This document shows, in pieces, positions 8,270 through 15,449 of a stretch of 25,252 nucleotides of DNA. Below the pieces are notes generated by a model. That model was not told the DNA's origin. It saw nothing but the letters and a program-made list of their open reading frames with translations, and did not search any database. A program made the position numbers and the translations under genes. The stretch comes from Solobacterium sp. (GTDB taxonomy: Bacteria; Bacillota_I; Bacilli_A; Erysipelotrichales; Erysipelotrichaceae): contig JAEEYJ010000113.1 of the NCBI GenBank assembly GCA_016291725.1, forward strand, positions 1 to 25,252, in the 5' to 3' direction. Within the stretch, counting starts at the first letter, position 1. Each line of letters opens with the position of its first letter.

Positions 8270-8872
8270 ATGAATGAACTGATGTACAACCGTATGTTTA
8301 CCTGGGCCGGGATAGCGTTTGCCGCGCTCGGTCTGATCCTCTACCTGTTCGCAACAGGTTTCCACCCGGTCAGAAACCGGATCCTCTGCGGCATCCTGAT
8401 GGCCGCCTTGGCTGCCCTGTCCTGGTTCCTTCCACTGCCCGGCTGTGCTGTGTCTGCCATAGCTGCCATAGCGGTATTCGTTGCTTACCGCATGAGCGTC
8501 AGCCGGCTCAGCTTCCGTCCCGAGGACTGGATGTCCGCGCAGGATTTCGAAGCCGCATGGCAGGACAAGGACGATGAAAGCGGAAACTATGTCATCCTTG
8601 CTGCACATGGAACCGATCCCTCTGCGTACGAACATGCCTATGTAGGCGGCAGTCCGACTGTCAGGCGGGAGATCCACCACATCCTCAATGACAGGCTTCT
8701 TTCCAGGGTATATGACGACATCCAGGCAGGCATGAACTGCTGGATCCGCATCATCCCTGCCCAGAAGGATACACTGGACAAGGACCGCCAGAAGCTCATC
8801 GAACTCTACCATGGTGTTCCTTACCTGCTGAGCATCGAGGAAGTACGGAAAAAGAGAGAGAAAGTACACTGA
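8270..8872 (+). CDS. Uncharacterised three-helix membrane protein
   Basis: I do not recognise this 200-residue protein. Residues 12-30, 38-54 and 57-74 are strongly hydrophobic and should span the membrane. The remaining 125 residues are hydrophilic and probably cytoplasmic, starting with RPEDWMSAQDFEAAW and ending in the basic tail VRKKREKVH. The frame opens at 8231, but ATG 8270 fits the promoter better; neither has a Shine-Dalgarno sequence, so the message may be leaderless. A terminator hairpin starts within its stop codon, and the PASTA gene follows from its own promoter. The opposite strand is also open here, but its product lacks such regular helices. Confidence 0.75.
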   Translation: MNELMYNRMFTWAGIAFAALGLILYLFATGFHPVRNRILCGILMAALAALSWFLPLPGCAVSAIAAIAVFVAYRMSVSRLSFRPEDWMSAQDFEAAWQDKDDESGNYVILAAHGTDPSAYEHAYVGGSPTVRREIHHILNDRLLSRVYDDIQAGMNCWIRIIPAQKDTLDKDRQKLIELYHGVPYLLSIEEVRKKREKVH

Positions 8873-8896
8873 ATCTGCCGGGAAGCAGATTCTTTT
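8871..8896 (+). terminator. Rho-independent terminator of the membrane protein gene
   Basis: An 8-bp perfect stem, GAATCTGC and GCAGATTC, around a six-base loop (CGGGAA) is followed by TTTT. The left arm begins on the last two bases of the TGA stop codon. The T-run ends about seven bases before the next promoter's -10 extension. Confidence 0.85.
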
Positions 8897-8902
8897 ACTG
8901 CA

Positions 8903-8911
8903 TGCTATAAT
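8903..8911 (+). promoter_or_regulatory. Extended -10 promoter for the PASTA protein gene
   Basis: TGCTATAAT is a perfect extended -10 element. No clear -35 is visible, which extended -10 promoters can tolerate. Transcription should start at about 8918, giving a leader of about 17 bases with GAGG 11 bases before the ATG at 8935. Confidence 0.7.
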
Positions 8912-8934
8912 GGACGGGTGAGGTCAGAAACTGT

Positions 8935-10947
8935 ATGAGTGTAGACTGGAAAAACCGCAGGACAATCACCCTGCTGATCGTCGCCGTCCTGCTGTTCGCC
9001 GCAACAGCTGCCGGCGGCATATATCTCCGGAAAATGAACCGGAACCCGGTACTGATGGAGGATTTCACCGGCCGCAGCCGTGATGATGTCATGGCCTGGG
9101 CGGAACAGAACAGCATCCCCCGCAGTCAGATGGAATTCAACCTTTACTATGATGAAGAAGTCGAAGAGAACATCATTCTCGACCAGAGCATAGCGCCTGA
9201 TACAGAACTGAAGAAGGATGATGTCCTGGTCTTTTCTGTATCAAACGGCAAGGATCCCGAACTGATGATTACCCTGTCTGATTTCTCCGGTATGACCCAG
9301 GAAGAAATCGACGACTGGTTCAGCAGGAACGGATTCGTGAATGTCTACTATATCTACGAAGAAGATCCAAAGACCGAAAAGAACCGCTTCATCGGAATTG
9401 TTGAAGAAGGCACGGAATTCCACCGCAACGATGAAATCTCTGTCCGTATTTCACTCGGATCAGGAGACGGACAGCAGACAGTGGAGACCACAGTGCCCGA
9501 CTTCTCCTCCTACAGCAGGACGAACATCCAGGCCTGGGCATCAGCCAACCGGGTGACCGTCTACTTCCGTACGGCACCGAGTGATACGGTCGAAAAAGGC
9601 AAGGTGGTCTCCCAGAACCCGGCTGCCGGGACGAAGATTGCTTCCGGCGGATCCGTGACGGTTACACTGTCTTCCGGCAAAGCCATAGCAGTTGCCTCGT
9701 TCGCCGGAAAGACCAAGGCGGAAGCGGACGCCTGGATCCGGGACAATGGTCTGAAGGCGATCTACAGCGAGCAGTATTCCGCTGCCGCTGCGGAAGGCAC
9801 CATCATGTCGCAGAATCCTTCTTCAGGCACCCTGAGCGAAGGAGATACTGTCACCTTCGTCCTGTCCATCGGCTATGTTACGGTCAACGACTATACGGGG
9901 AAGACGCTGGATTCCTTCCAGGCCTACATCAACTCATTGAACGCTGCCTACAGTGGATCTGCCGGACTGAAGCTGGAGACTGCTGTGCAGGAAACGAATG
10001 ATTATACACCCGGAACGATCATAAGCCAGAGCGCTTCCGGTTCTGTCGCTCCGGGCACTACGGTCAAAGCAACGGTCGCTTCTGCCAAAAAGATCGCTGT
10101 TGACAGCAAAGCAGGCGTGCCGGAAGGAGAATTCCTCTCCTACCTGGCTTCCCTGCCCATGAGGCAGGGCACTGCTTCCCGTCAGTACAGCGACAGTGTC
10201 GCAGCAGGATCATTGATCTCGAACACCACAGGCACCTTCGAAGCCAACACAGCCATCGACTATGTGCTGTCACTGGGAAGCTATACACCCGACGCTGCCC
10301 TGTACGCGGCGGGTGCACCTTTCAGTTCACTGCAGAACGCCATCAACAATGCCAACAAATCCGGTGCCGGATGGACATTGACCGCTTCCTACGCAGACAG
10401 TGAAACCTACGACAGCGGAACGATCATAAGCGGTTCCGCTTCAGGCAAAACGATCACGGTCACGGTTTCCTCAGGGAAGGTTGCCGCAGTGCCCAACGTC
10501 ATCGGCATGGACGCAGCCGCGGCAGAACAGACATTGAGGAACGCCGGGTTTGCAGTATCCCAGAACAACATCGGCTACAGCAATGATCATCAGGCAAACA
10601 TTGTCTTTGCACAGTCCGTAGCCGGCGGTGAGAAGCGGGCGCCCGGTACGCAGATCATCATCAGCCTGTCTGACGGGCCGAAGCCGGTGGAGACGGCTGC
10701 TCTGCCCAATTTCCCGCTCGGACTGTACGACAACGCAAGCAGTGCGTCTTCGATCATTTCTTCGCTGACGCAGATCTACAACAATGCCGGATTCTACAAT
10801 CTCAGCTTTACCACGATCCCGACCGGCGGTGATACCGAATACAGCAATATGACGGGCATTAAATCCATCACTCCGCCGCCCAACGGTGCAGTAATCGACA
10901 AAACCACACTGATCGCGTTCGAGATCTTCGAAGGTGAAACCAACTGA
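8935..10947 (+). CDS. Membrane-anchored multi-PASTA-repeat protein
   Basis: 670-residue protein with a short cytoplasmic N-terminus, one membrane helix at about residues 11-31 and an entirely extracellular remainder. That remainder consists of tandem PASTA-like domains at roughly 39-104, 113-175, 186-247, 251-312, 315-383, 386-447, 449-513 and 517-579, with a degenerate last unit at 588-665. Signature pieces repeat: VVSQNPAAGT, IMSQNPSSGT, IISQSASGSV, and the strand ending VTLSSGK before the next unit. PASTA domains bind muropeptides or the wall in Ser/Thr kinases and penicillin-binding proteins, but here there is no kinase, transglycosylase or transpeptidase domain. It is probably a wall-sensing or scaffold protein. 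It has its own promoter and terminator. Confidence 0.88.
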   Translation: MSVDWKNRRTITLLIVAVLLFAATAAGGIYLRKMNRNPVLMEDFTGRSRDDVMAWAEQNSIPRSQMEFNLYYDEEVEENIILDQSIAPDTELKKDDVLVFSVSNGKDPELMITLSDFSGMTQEEIDDWFSRNGFVNVYYIYEEDPKTEKNRFIGIVEEGTEFHRNDEISVRISLGSGDGQQTVETTVPDFSSYSRTNIQAWASANRVTVYFRTAPSDTVEKGKVVSQNPAAGTKIASGGSVTVTLSSGKAIAVASFAGKTKAEADAWIRDNGLKAIYSEQYSAAAAEGTIMSQNPSSGTLSEGDTVTFVLSIGYVTVNDYTGKTLDSFQAYINSLNAAYSGSAGLKLETAVQETNDYTPGTIISQSASGSVAPGTTVKATVASAKKIAVDSKAGVPEGEFLSYLASLPMRQGTASRQYSDSVAAGSLISNTTGTFEANTAIDYVLSLGSYTPDAALYAAGAPFSSLQNAINNANKSGAGWTLTASYADSETYDSGTIISGSASGKTITVTVSSGKVAAVPNVIGMDAAAAEQTLRNAGFAVSQNNIGYSNDHQANIVFAQSVAGGEKRAPGTQIIISLSDGPKPVETAALPNFPLGLYDNASSASSIISSLTQIYNNAGFYNLSFTTIPTGGDTEYSNMTGIKSITPPPNGAVIDKTTLIAFEIFEGETN

Positions 10948-10958
10948 TAGTCAAAACG

Positions 10959-10986
10959 AAGGCACGGATGATTCCGTGCCTTTTCT
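10959..10986. terminator. Bidirectional terminator between the PASTA and ADP-ribosylglycohydrolase genes
   Basis: Stem AAGGCACGGA with TCCGTGCCTT around a four-base loop, followed by TTTTCTT on the plus strand and by a T-rich stretch (TTCGTTTT) on the minus strand. It lies between two convergent genes and likely serves both. Confidence 0.88.
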
Positions 10987-11771
10987 TATGCCGCCAGTAT
11001 CGTGTACAGATCGATTGTCAGGTAGTCCTGCAGGATCTTTTCAGCGTCGATGCTGCCGAACCCTCCGTAGAATTCTTCTGCCACCCCGCCGGCAACTGCT
11101 CCGAAGGTGTCACTGTCGCACCGCAGGCTGTAAACATTCCGGATGAATGATTCATAGTCCGTGCTCTCCAGGAAGCACCGCATTGCCGGTGCCACCGTGT
11201 CACTGCACTTCTCCGTCCAGCGATAGGTTTTCCGCAGCTCCTCCAGGCTGTGATCGATGCTGTAGGGATACCGATCACCTGGATACTGCTCGAGAACATA
11301 GTTGTAGATCTCCTGCTTTGTCCTGCCGTGCTTCGCCATCCAGATGCAGGATGCCGTCACGACCGCACCTTTGATGCCTTCCGGATGATTGTGGGATACA
11401 GCAGCTGTTTCTGCCGCCTTCTGCTGCATCTCCACATAGTCATCGTAGTATTCACCCACAAAGGATACCCGCATGGCAGAACCGTTTCCCCAGCTGCCGT
11501 AGGGTTCCTGCCGGCTGCCGTTGATCCAGCCGTAGAAGCGCCCGCCGTATCCACAGCCCGGATATCTGCGGCCTACTTCCAGCATTGTCTGCACCAGATC
11601 CCTGCCTTCCAGCAAAGCCTTCTTGACCGCCAGGGTCATCACAGTATCATCCGTGAAGCCTGCCCTGTCTTTCTTGATCAACGGTACATTTTTCCAGTCC
11701 AGATCATACGGCCTGCTGAATTCATACTGGGCACCGAGAATATCCCCGAGCACTGCTCCTTTGACTGCCAT
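10986..11771 (-). CDS. ADP-ribosylglycohydrolase family protein
   Basis: 261-residue protein of the ARH/DraG family, which removes ADP-ribose from proteins, nucleic acids or small molecules using two magnesium ions. The N-terminus has GAVLGDILGAQYEF, followed by the metal motif T40-D41-D42 (FTDDTVMT), a WGNGSAMRV segment at about 94-102, SHNHPEGIKGA, and the C-terminal D219-S220-D221-T222 with FGAVAGG. All expected metal-ligand motifs appear present, so activity is likely. The frame is open 20 codons further upstream, but ATG 11771 follows the stop of the VWA gene by one base and has AGGGGG ten bases away. Co-transcription with the VWA gene is nearly certain; the substrate is unknown. Confidence 0.92.
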   Translation of the reverse strand: MAVKGAVLGDILGAQYEFSRPYDLDWKNVPLIKKDRAGFTDDTVMTLAVKKALLEGRDLVQTMLEVGRRYPGCGYGGRFYGWINGSRQEPYGSWGNGSAMRVSFVGEYYDDYVEMQQKAAETAAVSHNHPEGIKGAVVTASCIWMAKHGRTKQEIYNYVLEQYPGDRYPYSIDHSLEELRKTYRWTEKCSDTVAPAMRCFLESTDYESFIRNVYSLRCDSDTFGAVAGGVAEEFYGGFGSIDAEKILQDYLTIDLYTILAA

Positions 11772-11772
11772 A

Positions 11773-12447
11773 TCAGTGATTCCCCCTTTCCTTGTAGTCT
11801 CTATTGATCTCTGTGTCCCATCCGCTCTCATTGAGCATCATTTCCGCTTCTGCAGTGGTCTTCGCCTTCATGACAGCGATTGTTGCCTTTGCGGCTCCTG
11901 CAAATACGTTTGCTGTACCGATCGGATCATGGACATAGTTCACTGTCCTGTCCCTGCGGATGCCCATCCGTGCAGACTCTGCGTAAGCATCGATGTTCGC
12001 ACCGATGAAGATGAACTCCCAGCCGTATTTCTCCTGCTGGCGCTCAATCATCCTCTTTACCTGTGCGTACGTATAGTTTCTGCTGGCATTCTCCATACCA
12101 TCGGTTGCGATTACGAACAGTGTCTTGGCCGGTACATCCTCCTTGCGTGCGTACTTGTGGACGTTTCCGATGTGCCGGATGGATCCGCCGACGGCATCCA
12201 GCAATGCTGTACAGCCCCGGACCCAGTATTCCTTTCCGGTCATCTGCGGGACCTCCTGGACAGGGATGCGGTCGTGCAGCACCTCTGCCCTGTCATCGAA
12301 CAGAACAGTTGAAACCACAGCGTTCTCTCCGCTCTTCTTCTGCTTTTCCATCATGGCATTGAATCCCCCGATGGTGTCCGCTTCCAGTCCTCCCATGGAT
12401 CCGCTTCTGTCGAGAATGTAGACGATTTCTGTATATTCTTTGTTCAT
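11773..12447 (-). CDS. Cytosolic von Willebrand factor A domain protein, TerY-like
   Basis: The 224-residue protein is essentially a single VWA domain with no signal peptide or membrane helix. The metal-ion-dependent adhesion site is complete: D13-x-S15-x-S17 (DRSGSM), T80 in GCTALLDA and D116 in TDGMEN. The overall pattern (YILDRSGSMGGLEADTIGGF) resembles the TerY group found in tellurium-resistance-type and stress operons. Such proteins usually hold protein complexes together through the metal site. The start is ATG 12447, with an excellent AAGGAGG site; the upstream open extension crosses a terminator and is not coding. The ADP-ribosylglycohydrolase starts one base after its stop, so the two are likely functional partners. 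Confidence 0.88.
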   Translation of the reverse strand: MNKEYTEIVYILDRSGSMGGLEADTIGGFNAMMEKQKKSGENAVVSTVLFDDRAEVLHDRIPVQEVPQMTGKEYWVRGCTALLDAVGGSIRHIGNVHKYARKEDVPAKTLFVIATDGMENASRNYTYAQVKRMIERQQEKYGWEFIFIGANIDAYAESARMGIRRDRTVNYVHDPIGTANVFAGAAKATIAVMKAKTTAEAEMMLNESGWDTEINRDYKERGNH

Positions 12448-12478
12448 CAGGTTTACCTCCTTTTTCCTTTCCACTGTC

Positions 12479-12510
12479 ATGATAGACAAAAGGAAAAAGA
12501 AAAAGGTCAA
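12479..12510 (-). promoter_or_regulatory. Possible promoter of the VWA-ADP-ribosylglycohydrolase pair
   Basis: On the minus strand TTGACC (12510-12505) resembles a -35 and TATCAT (12484-12479) a -10, but the spacer is 20 bases, longer than normal. The need for a promoter after the terminator just upstream is the main support. Confidence 0.25.
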
Positions 12511-12524
12511 CCCGCAGGCGACCT
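12490..12524 (-). terminator. Terminator after the macrodomain gene
   Basis: On the minus strand AGGTCGCC pairs with GG(T)TGACCT around a TGCG loop, with one bulged T and one G-T pair, followed by TTTTTCTTTTTCC. It starts nine bases after the macrodomain stop codon and separates that gene from the VWA pair. Confidence 0.75.
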
Positions 12525-12532
12525 GATATTGT

Positions 12533-13570
12533 TTATGCCATCGGACCGGACAGCGCTTCCAGACCGAAGTCGTACAGAACAAGATCGATCTTCATCACAC
12601 TGTACTCCCTCTTCTGCAGAAAATGTCTGACAACCATATCCGTCTGGGAGATCGGCGAGAACGCGTACCCGGCCAGACCGAGGAAATCCTCCGCTTCCTC
12701 CGGTGTAAGGCGAAGGCCGACCGCCAGCGCCAGCATCTTCTCCTTTGAAGGATTGACCTGCCCTTTCAGCAGTTTGGAGAAGTACTGCTTGGATATGTTG
12801 GCAGCGGTATAGATTTCTGCGTTCTTCAGGTTTCTTTCCTTGATCATTGTCCGAAGATGCTTGTCGAATGAATCCTTGTAGATTCTCTTCAGTTCATTCT
12901 CCAGGGATGAATACGTAAATGATGGAGCGATGGGTTCCATCATCTCACTGCCGGCATAGGATTCCTTGGCGTTCATTGTGCTGCAGCGGCGTTCCCGTCT
13001 GTGCATGGATGGACGGACGCCTTCCATCATCTCCGCCCGGTCAACATAGTCTTCGTCGATGAAGCTTTCTACATTGCTGAAAAGACGGCCGGAGATCCGG
13101 TACGATTCATCCTTGAATACTGCCAGGATGATATCCATCTCATGTTCCATCAGGAAATCGGTGAACGCGCTGACAGCAATCCGCAGCGCTGTTTCATGCG
13201 GAAAACCATAGGCACCGGAAGCCATCAGGGGAAAAGCAATGGATGTACACCCTTTTTCTGCAGCCAATGCCAGTGCCTTGTCATAGCACCTGCGCAGGAT
13301 TTCCTTCTCTCCCCGGTTTCCGCCCTGCCAGTGCGGTCCGCTGACATGAATGATATATTCGGCATCCAGATCAAAAGCAGGCGTTACCGCAGCTTCTCCG
13401 GGCTGCAGTACACCGATCTTCTCCCGCTCGGCAAGGAGCCTCTCCCTGCCGGCTGCTTCATAGATTGCAGAATCCACGCCGGGTCCTACCCGCACCTGCG
13501 GATTGGCAGTATTGACGATAGCGTCTGCTTTTACTCTTACGATATCGTTCCTAACAACCTGAAACGGCAT
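12533..13570 (-). CDS. Macrodomain protein with C-terminal helix-turn-helix-like domain
   Basis: 345-residue two-domain protein. Residues 1-165 form a macrodomain: RNDIVRVKADAIVNTAN (N20, N23), the phosphate-loop segment VGPGVDSAIYEAAG at 28-41, and FPLMASGAYGFP at 113-124. Macrodomains bind or hydrolyse ADP-ribose and its esters. After a charged linker (about 165-225), residues 226-345 form a helical domain containing NAEIYTAANISKQYFSKLL, which looks like an XRE-type helix-turn-helix (about 250-286). This would make the protein an ADP-ribose-responsive regulator or a tethered effector. AAGGAGAG precedes the ATG, 13 bases after the nucleotidyltransferase stop. The usual GGGGV loop reads VGPGV, still compatible with binding. 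The fusion is clear; the function is inferred. Confidence 0.85.
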   Translation of the reverse strand: MPFQVVRNDIVRVKADAIVNTANPQVRVGPGVDSAIYEAAGRERLLAEREKIGVLQPGEAAVTPAFDLDAEYIIHVSGPHWQGGNRGEKEILRRCYDKALALAAEKGCTSIAFPLMASGAYGFPHETALRIAVSAFTDFLMEHEMDIILAVFKDESYRISGRLFSNVESFIDEDYVDRAEMMEGVRPSMHRRERRCSTMNAKESYAGSEMMEPIAPSFTYSSLENELKRIYKDSFDKHLRTMIKERNLKNAEIYTAANISKQYFSKLLKGQVNPSKEKMLALAVGLRLTPEEAEDFLGLAGYAFSPISQTDMVVRHFLQKREYSVMKIDLVLYDFGLEALSGPMA

Positions 13571-13583
13571 AGCTCTCCTTTCT

Positions 13584-14696
13584 TCACCCTTTCCTGGTTC
13601 CCTTGAACAGTGCGCTGAGTTCTTCCTTCAGAACACTGCGCCTCTTCGTTGCGCCCCGCCACAGCCGGTATACCGGCAGGAAGACCAGAAGCGCTTTGTG
13701 TTCATAGAACAATGGATAATGCGTTCTGATCGATTCCATAGGCAGAAAAATCCGATGAAGCGTATAGACCAGTTTGCCTTGTTCATCGACATGTTTTTCA
13801 ATCCGGTTCTGTGTACGTGTCTTCGTTGCTGAAGACAGGATTTCCCCGAGAAGCGTTTCACTCTCCCGGGTCATTTCTTCCTCGCCGAACAGGCTGAATG
13901 CCAGACGGCGCATTTTCTGCTCGTAGGACAGAATGCCTGTCTTCTGCAGTTCTCCCTCAATGCGGGGAATATCAAGCTTGTCCTTTTTTCTGAAGAAGAC
14001 ATAGATGTCCATGACAGAGCGCAGGTCGATTCCTGTTGTACTGTAGTGCTTGTAGTCATGCGCACACAGGTAGCAGTAGAAGTCTTCATCCGGGAAGCTG
14101 TACATGCAGCCGTCTGCCTTCAGTCTGTCCCATATGTGTTCATAGTATTCATAAACAGAACGGCTGATATCCTTCTCGAACAGCGAGGTATGCATTTCAA
14201 AGTGGAAGAACGGCTTTTTTGTATACGATACATCGATGCTCTTCCACAATCCCGTCTGCTCCGGTTCATAGCCAAGATCCTGCATGATCTTCTGTATATC
14301 GTCCATCCGCGATGCATCGACGAGTATATCGTTGTCGATCATTTCGCGCATCCCGTACCTGGGATAGTAGGACTGGAGCACACATCCTTTCAGAAGCATG
14401 TACCGGATGCCCTGTGCTGTAAAGGCCTCGATGATCCGCTTTCTCTCGTAGTCGTAGGCAATCGTTTTCCGGATGGATGCGGCCATGGCTGCGCTGAACT
14501 GCGGGTTCCTGATGCCTGCACTTTCCAAGGCAAAAGCAGCCGCTGCACTGACCATGTGCTTCTTCGCAGCATCATACACTGCATCCAGATCCATCCCGCT
14601 GACCCGCTGCACGTCTGCCGGAATCTCGTTCAAAGCGCATTTCAGCAAGTATACGAGGTCTTTCTCATTCCTGCCGTATTCTTTCCCGTCCGTCAT
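13584..14696 (-). CDS. Nucleotidyltransferase-fold protein (NTP_transf_5-like)
   Basis: 370-residue protein with the hallmark of the NTP_transf_5 group: GIRYMLLKGCVLQSYYP at about 96-112 followed by MREMIDNDILV, where D121 and D123 form the metal-binding DxD pair. An alpha-helical N-terminus precedes it, and a helical, basic C-terminus rich in Arg/Lys follows. Family members occur in peptide-modification clusters, for example with an HPr-kinase-like protein and PqqD-type proteins in some lasso-peptide loci, but most are biochemically uncharacterised. The ATG overlaps the stop of the S26-like peptidase gene (ATGA), and the macrodomain gene follows after 13 bases. It is soluble, and the acceptor substrate is unknown. 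Confidence 0.8.
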   Translation of the reverse strand: MTDGKEYGRNEKDLVYLLKCALNEIPADVQRVSGMDLDAVYDAAKKHMVSAAAAFALESAGIRNPQFSAAMAASIRKTIAYDYERKRIIEAFTAQGIRYMLLKGCVLQSYYPRYGMREMIDNDILVDASRMDDIQKIMQDLGYEPEQTGLWKSIDVSYTKKPFFHFEMHTSLFEKDISRSVYEYYEHIWDRLKADGCMYSFPDEDFYCYLCAHDYKHYSTTGIDLRSVMDIYVFFRKKDKLDIPRIEGELQKTGILSYEQKMRRLAFSLFGEEEMTRESETLLGEILSSATKTRTQNRIEKHVDEQGKLVYTLHRIFLPMESIRTHYPLFYEHKALLVFLPVYRLWRGATKRRSVLKEELSALFKGTRKG

Positions 14697-15121
14697 CTCT
14701 TCCTCTTTCCTGCAGCGCTTTTCAAGGCTCTGTACATCCGTACAGCAGGTATTCTGAGCGGATATACAGCATTCCAGAAATGAACATAGCGCAGATACCG
14801 GGCATCATCCGTACGGATGGTCTTTCCGTTGCGCACAAAAGACGTAAGAACACCCACGATATCATCATCGGTGATCCCCGTCTCATTGGCATATGTATTG
14901 TCACCGCGGATTACATATCCATCTCCGCTGACACGTACAATCCGGTGCAGGACATAATCCTTCCCTCTCCGGTAAAGAACGACATCACCCTTCTTCAGGC
15001 GTTCCTTGACCTTTTCAATGACTACAAGATCCCTGTTCTGGTACAGCATCGGCTTCATGCTGACACCCCGGAATCTGTAGACGAGACGACCGTCCTTCTC
15101 AAGAATCTCTTCAAAGGTCAT
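14693..15121 (-). CDS. Soluble S24/S26-type signal-peptidase-like serine protease
   Basis: 142-residue protein with the signal peptidase fold: G19-V-S21-M-K-P (the catalytic Ser motif), KKGDVVLYRRG, then H59-R-I-V-R-V and R72-G-D74-N. Ser21, His59 and Asp74 match the Ser-His-Asp arrangement of SipW/ER-type signal peptidases rather than the Ser-Lys dyad. There is no N-terminal membrane anchor, unlike true leader peptidases, though the C-terminal RYVHFWNAVYPLRIPAVRMY may be membrane-associating. Its placement with PqqD-like, kinase-like and nucleotidyltransferase-like genes suggests it trims a peptide substrate. The start codon follows the pqqD-like stop directly, and its end overlaps the next gene by four bases. 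Confidence 0.8.
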   Translation of the reverse strand: MTFEEILEKDGRLVYRFRGVSMKPMLYQNRDLVVIEKVKERLKKGDVVLYRRGKDYVLHRIVRVSGDGYVIRGDNTYANETGITDDDIVGVLTSFVRNGKTIRTDDARYLRYVHFWNAVYPLRIPAVRMYRALKSAAGKRKR

Positions 15122-15382
15122 TTATTCTTCCAGTGCGCCGATTCTGCGCAGGATGCCCAGAACCCGCGCTACATCCCCGGCAATCATGTCCCTGTCCGCT
15201 TCATACCGGGTGCACATCGCGTCAACGATTTCCTCCTGTGTCACCGGCTCCTTGAGCATATCCACAATGAAAGCAGCTGTCGGATTGGAACGGATGATTC
15301 CGCTGAATCCATCCTGTGCGACGGATACGAGGAACTGTGTACCGTCAATGTTCTGCGCTATGTATTCCGGTTTCAGTTTCAT
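15122..15382 (-). CDS. PqqD-like peptide-binding chaperone
   Basis: 86-residue protein with a PqqD/RRE fold pattern: MKLKPEYIAQNIDGTQFLV, then the winged-helix portion NPTAAFIVDMLKEPVTQEEIVDAMCTRY and the C-terminal helix DVARVLGILRRIGALEE. PqqD-type domains bind the leader of ribosomal peptides and present it to modification enzymes. The frame is open 13 codons upstream, but ATG 15382 has AGGGA seven bases away and overlaps the stop of a 20-codon ORF. No radical SAM or ATP-grasp partner is present nearby. Together with the HPrK-like gene upstream and the peptidase downstream, it points to peptide modification; the peptide is not certain. Confidence 0.85.
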   Translation of the reverse strand: MKLKPEYIAQNIDGTQFLVSVAQDGFSGIIRSNPTAAFIVDMLKEPVTQEEIVDAMCTRYEADRDMIAGDVARVLGILRRIGALEE

Positions 15383-15441
15383 ATTCTTTCCCTGTAAACA
15401 ATGATGCGGCATGTACAGCATACCGCATCAGCGTCTGTCAT
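15379..15441 (-). CDS. Candidate 20-residue ORF between the HPrK-like and PqqD-like genes
   Basis: A short ORF beginning MTDADAVCCTCR and ending RERI. It has an AAAGGA ribosome site immediately upstream, and its TGA overlaps the pqqD-like ATG (ATGA), the same junction type seen elsewhere in this operon. The CCxC cluster is unusual for such a short frame. It could be a leader ORF coupling translation, or a very short substrate peptide. A caution is that an 11-bp hairpin occupies its middle, so part of the codon pattern may be dictated by RNA structure. I cannot tell real coding from chance here. Confidence 0.3.
   Translation of the reverse strand: MTDADAVCCTCRIIVYRERI
15403..15429 (-). other. 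Strong intercistronic hairpin
   Basis: On the minus strand GATGCGGTATG pairs with CATGCCGCATC around a five-base loop (CTGTA), giving ten Watson-Crick pairs and one G-T pair. Only ATTGTTTA follows, so it is a poor terminator. It may set RNA stability or relative expression between the HPrK-like and PqqD-like genes. Confidence 0.65.
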
Positions 15442-15449
15442 TTTTCCTT

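Noticed and set aside
8219..8869. 216-codon minus-strand frame opposite the small membrane protein
   Set aside because: The plus strand gives regular membrane helices, a promoter and a terminator in the right direction; the minus product has no such structure.
12448..12582. 45-codon upstream extension of the VWA gene
   Set aside because: It crosses a terminator hairpin and encodes a Phe-run from the T-tract; a strong ribosome site marks ATG 12447.
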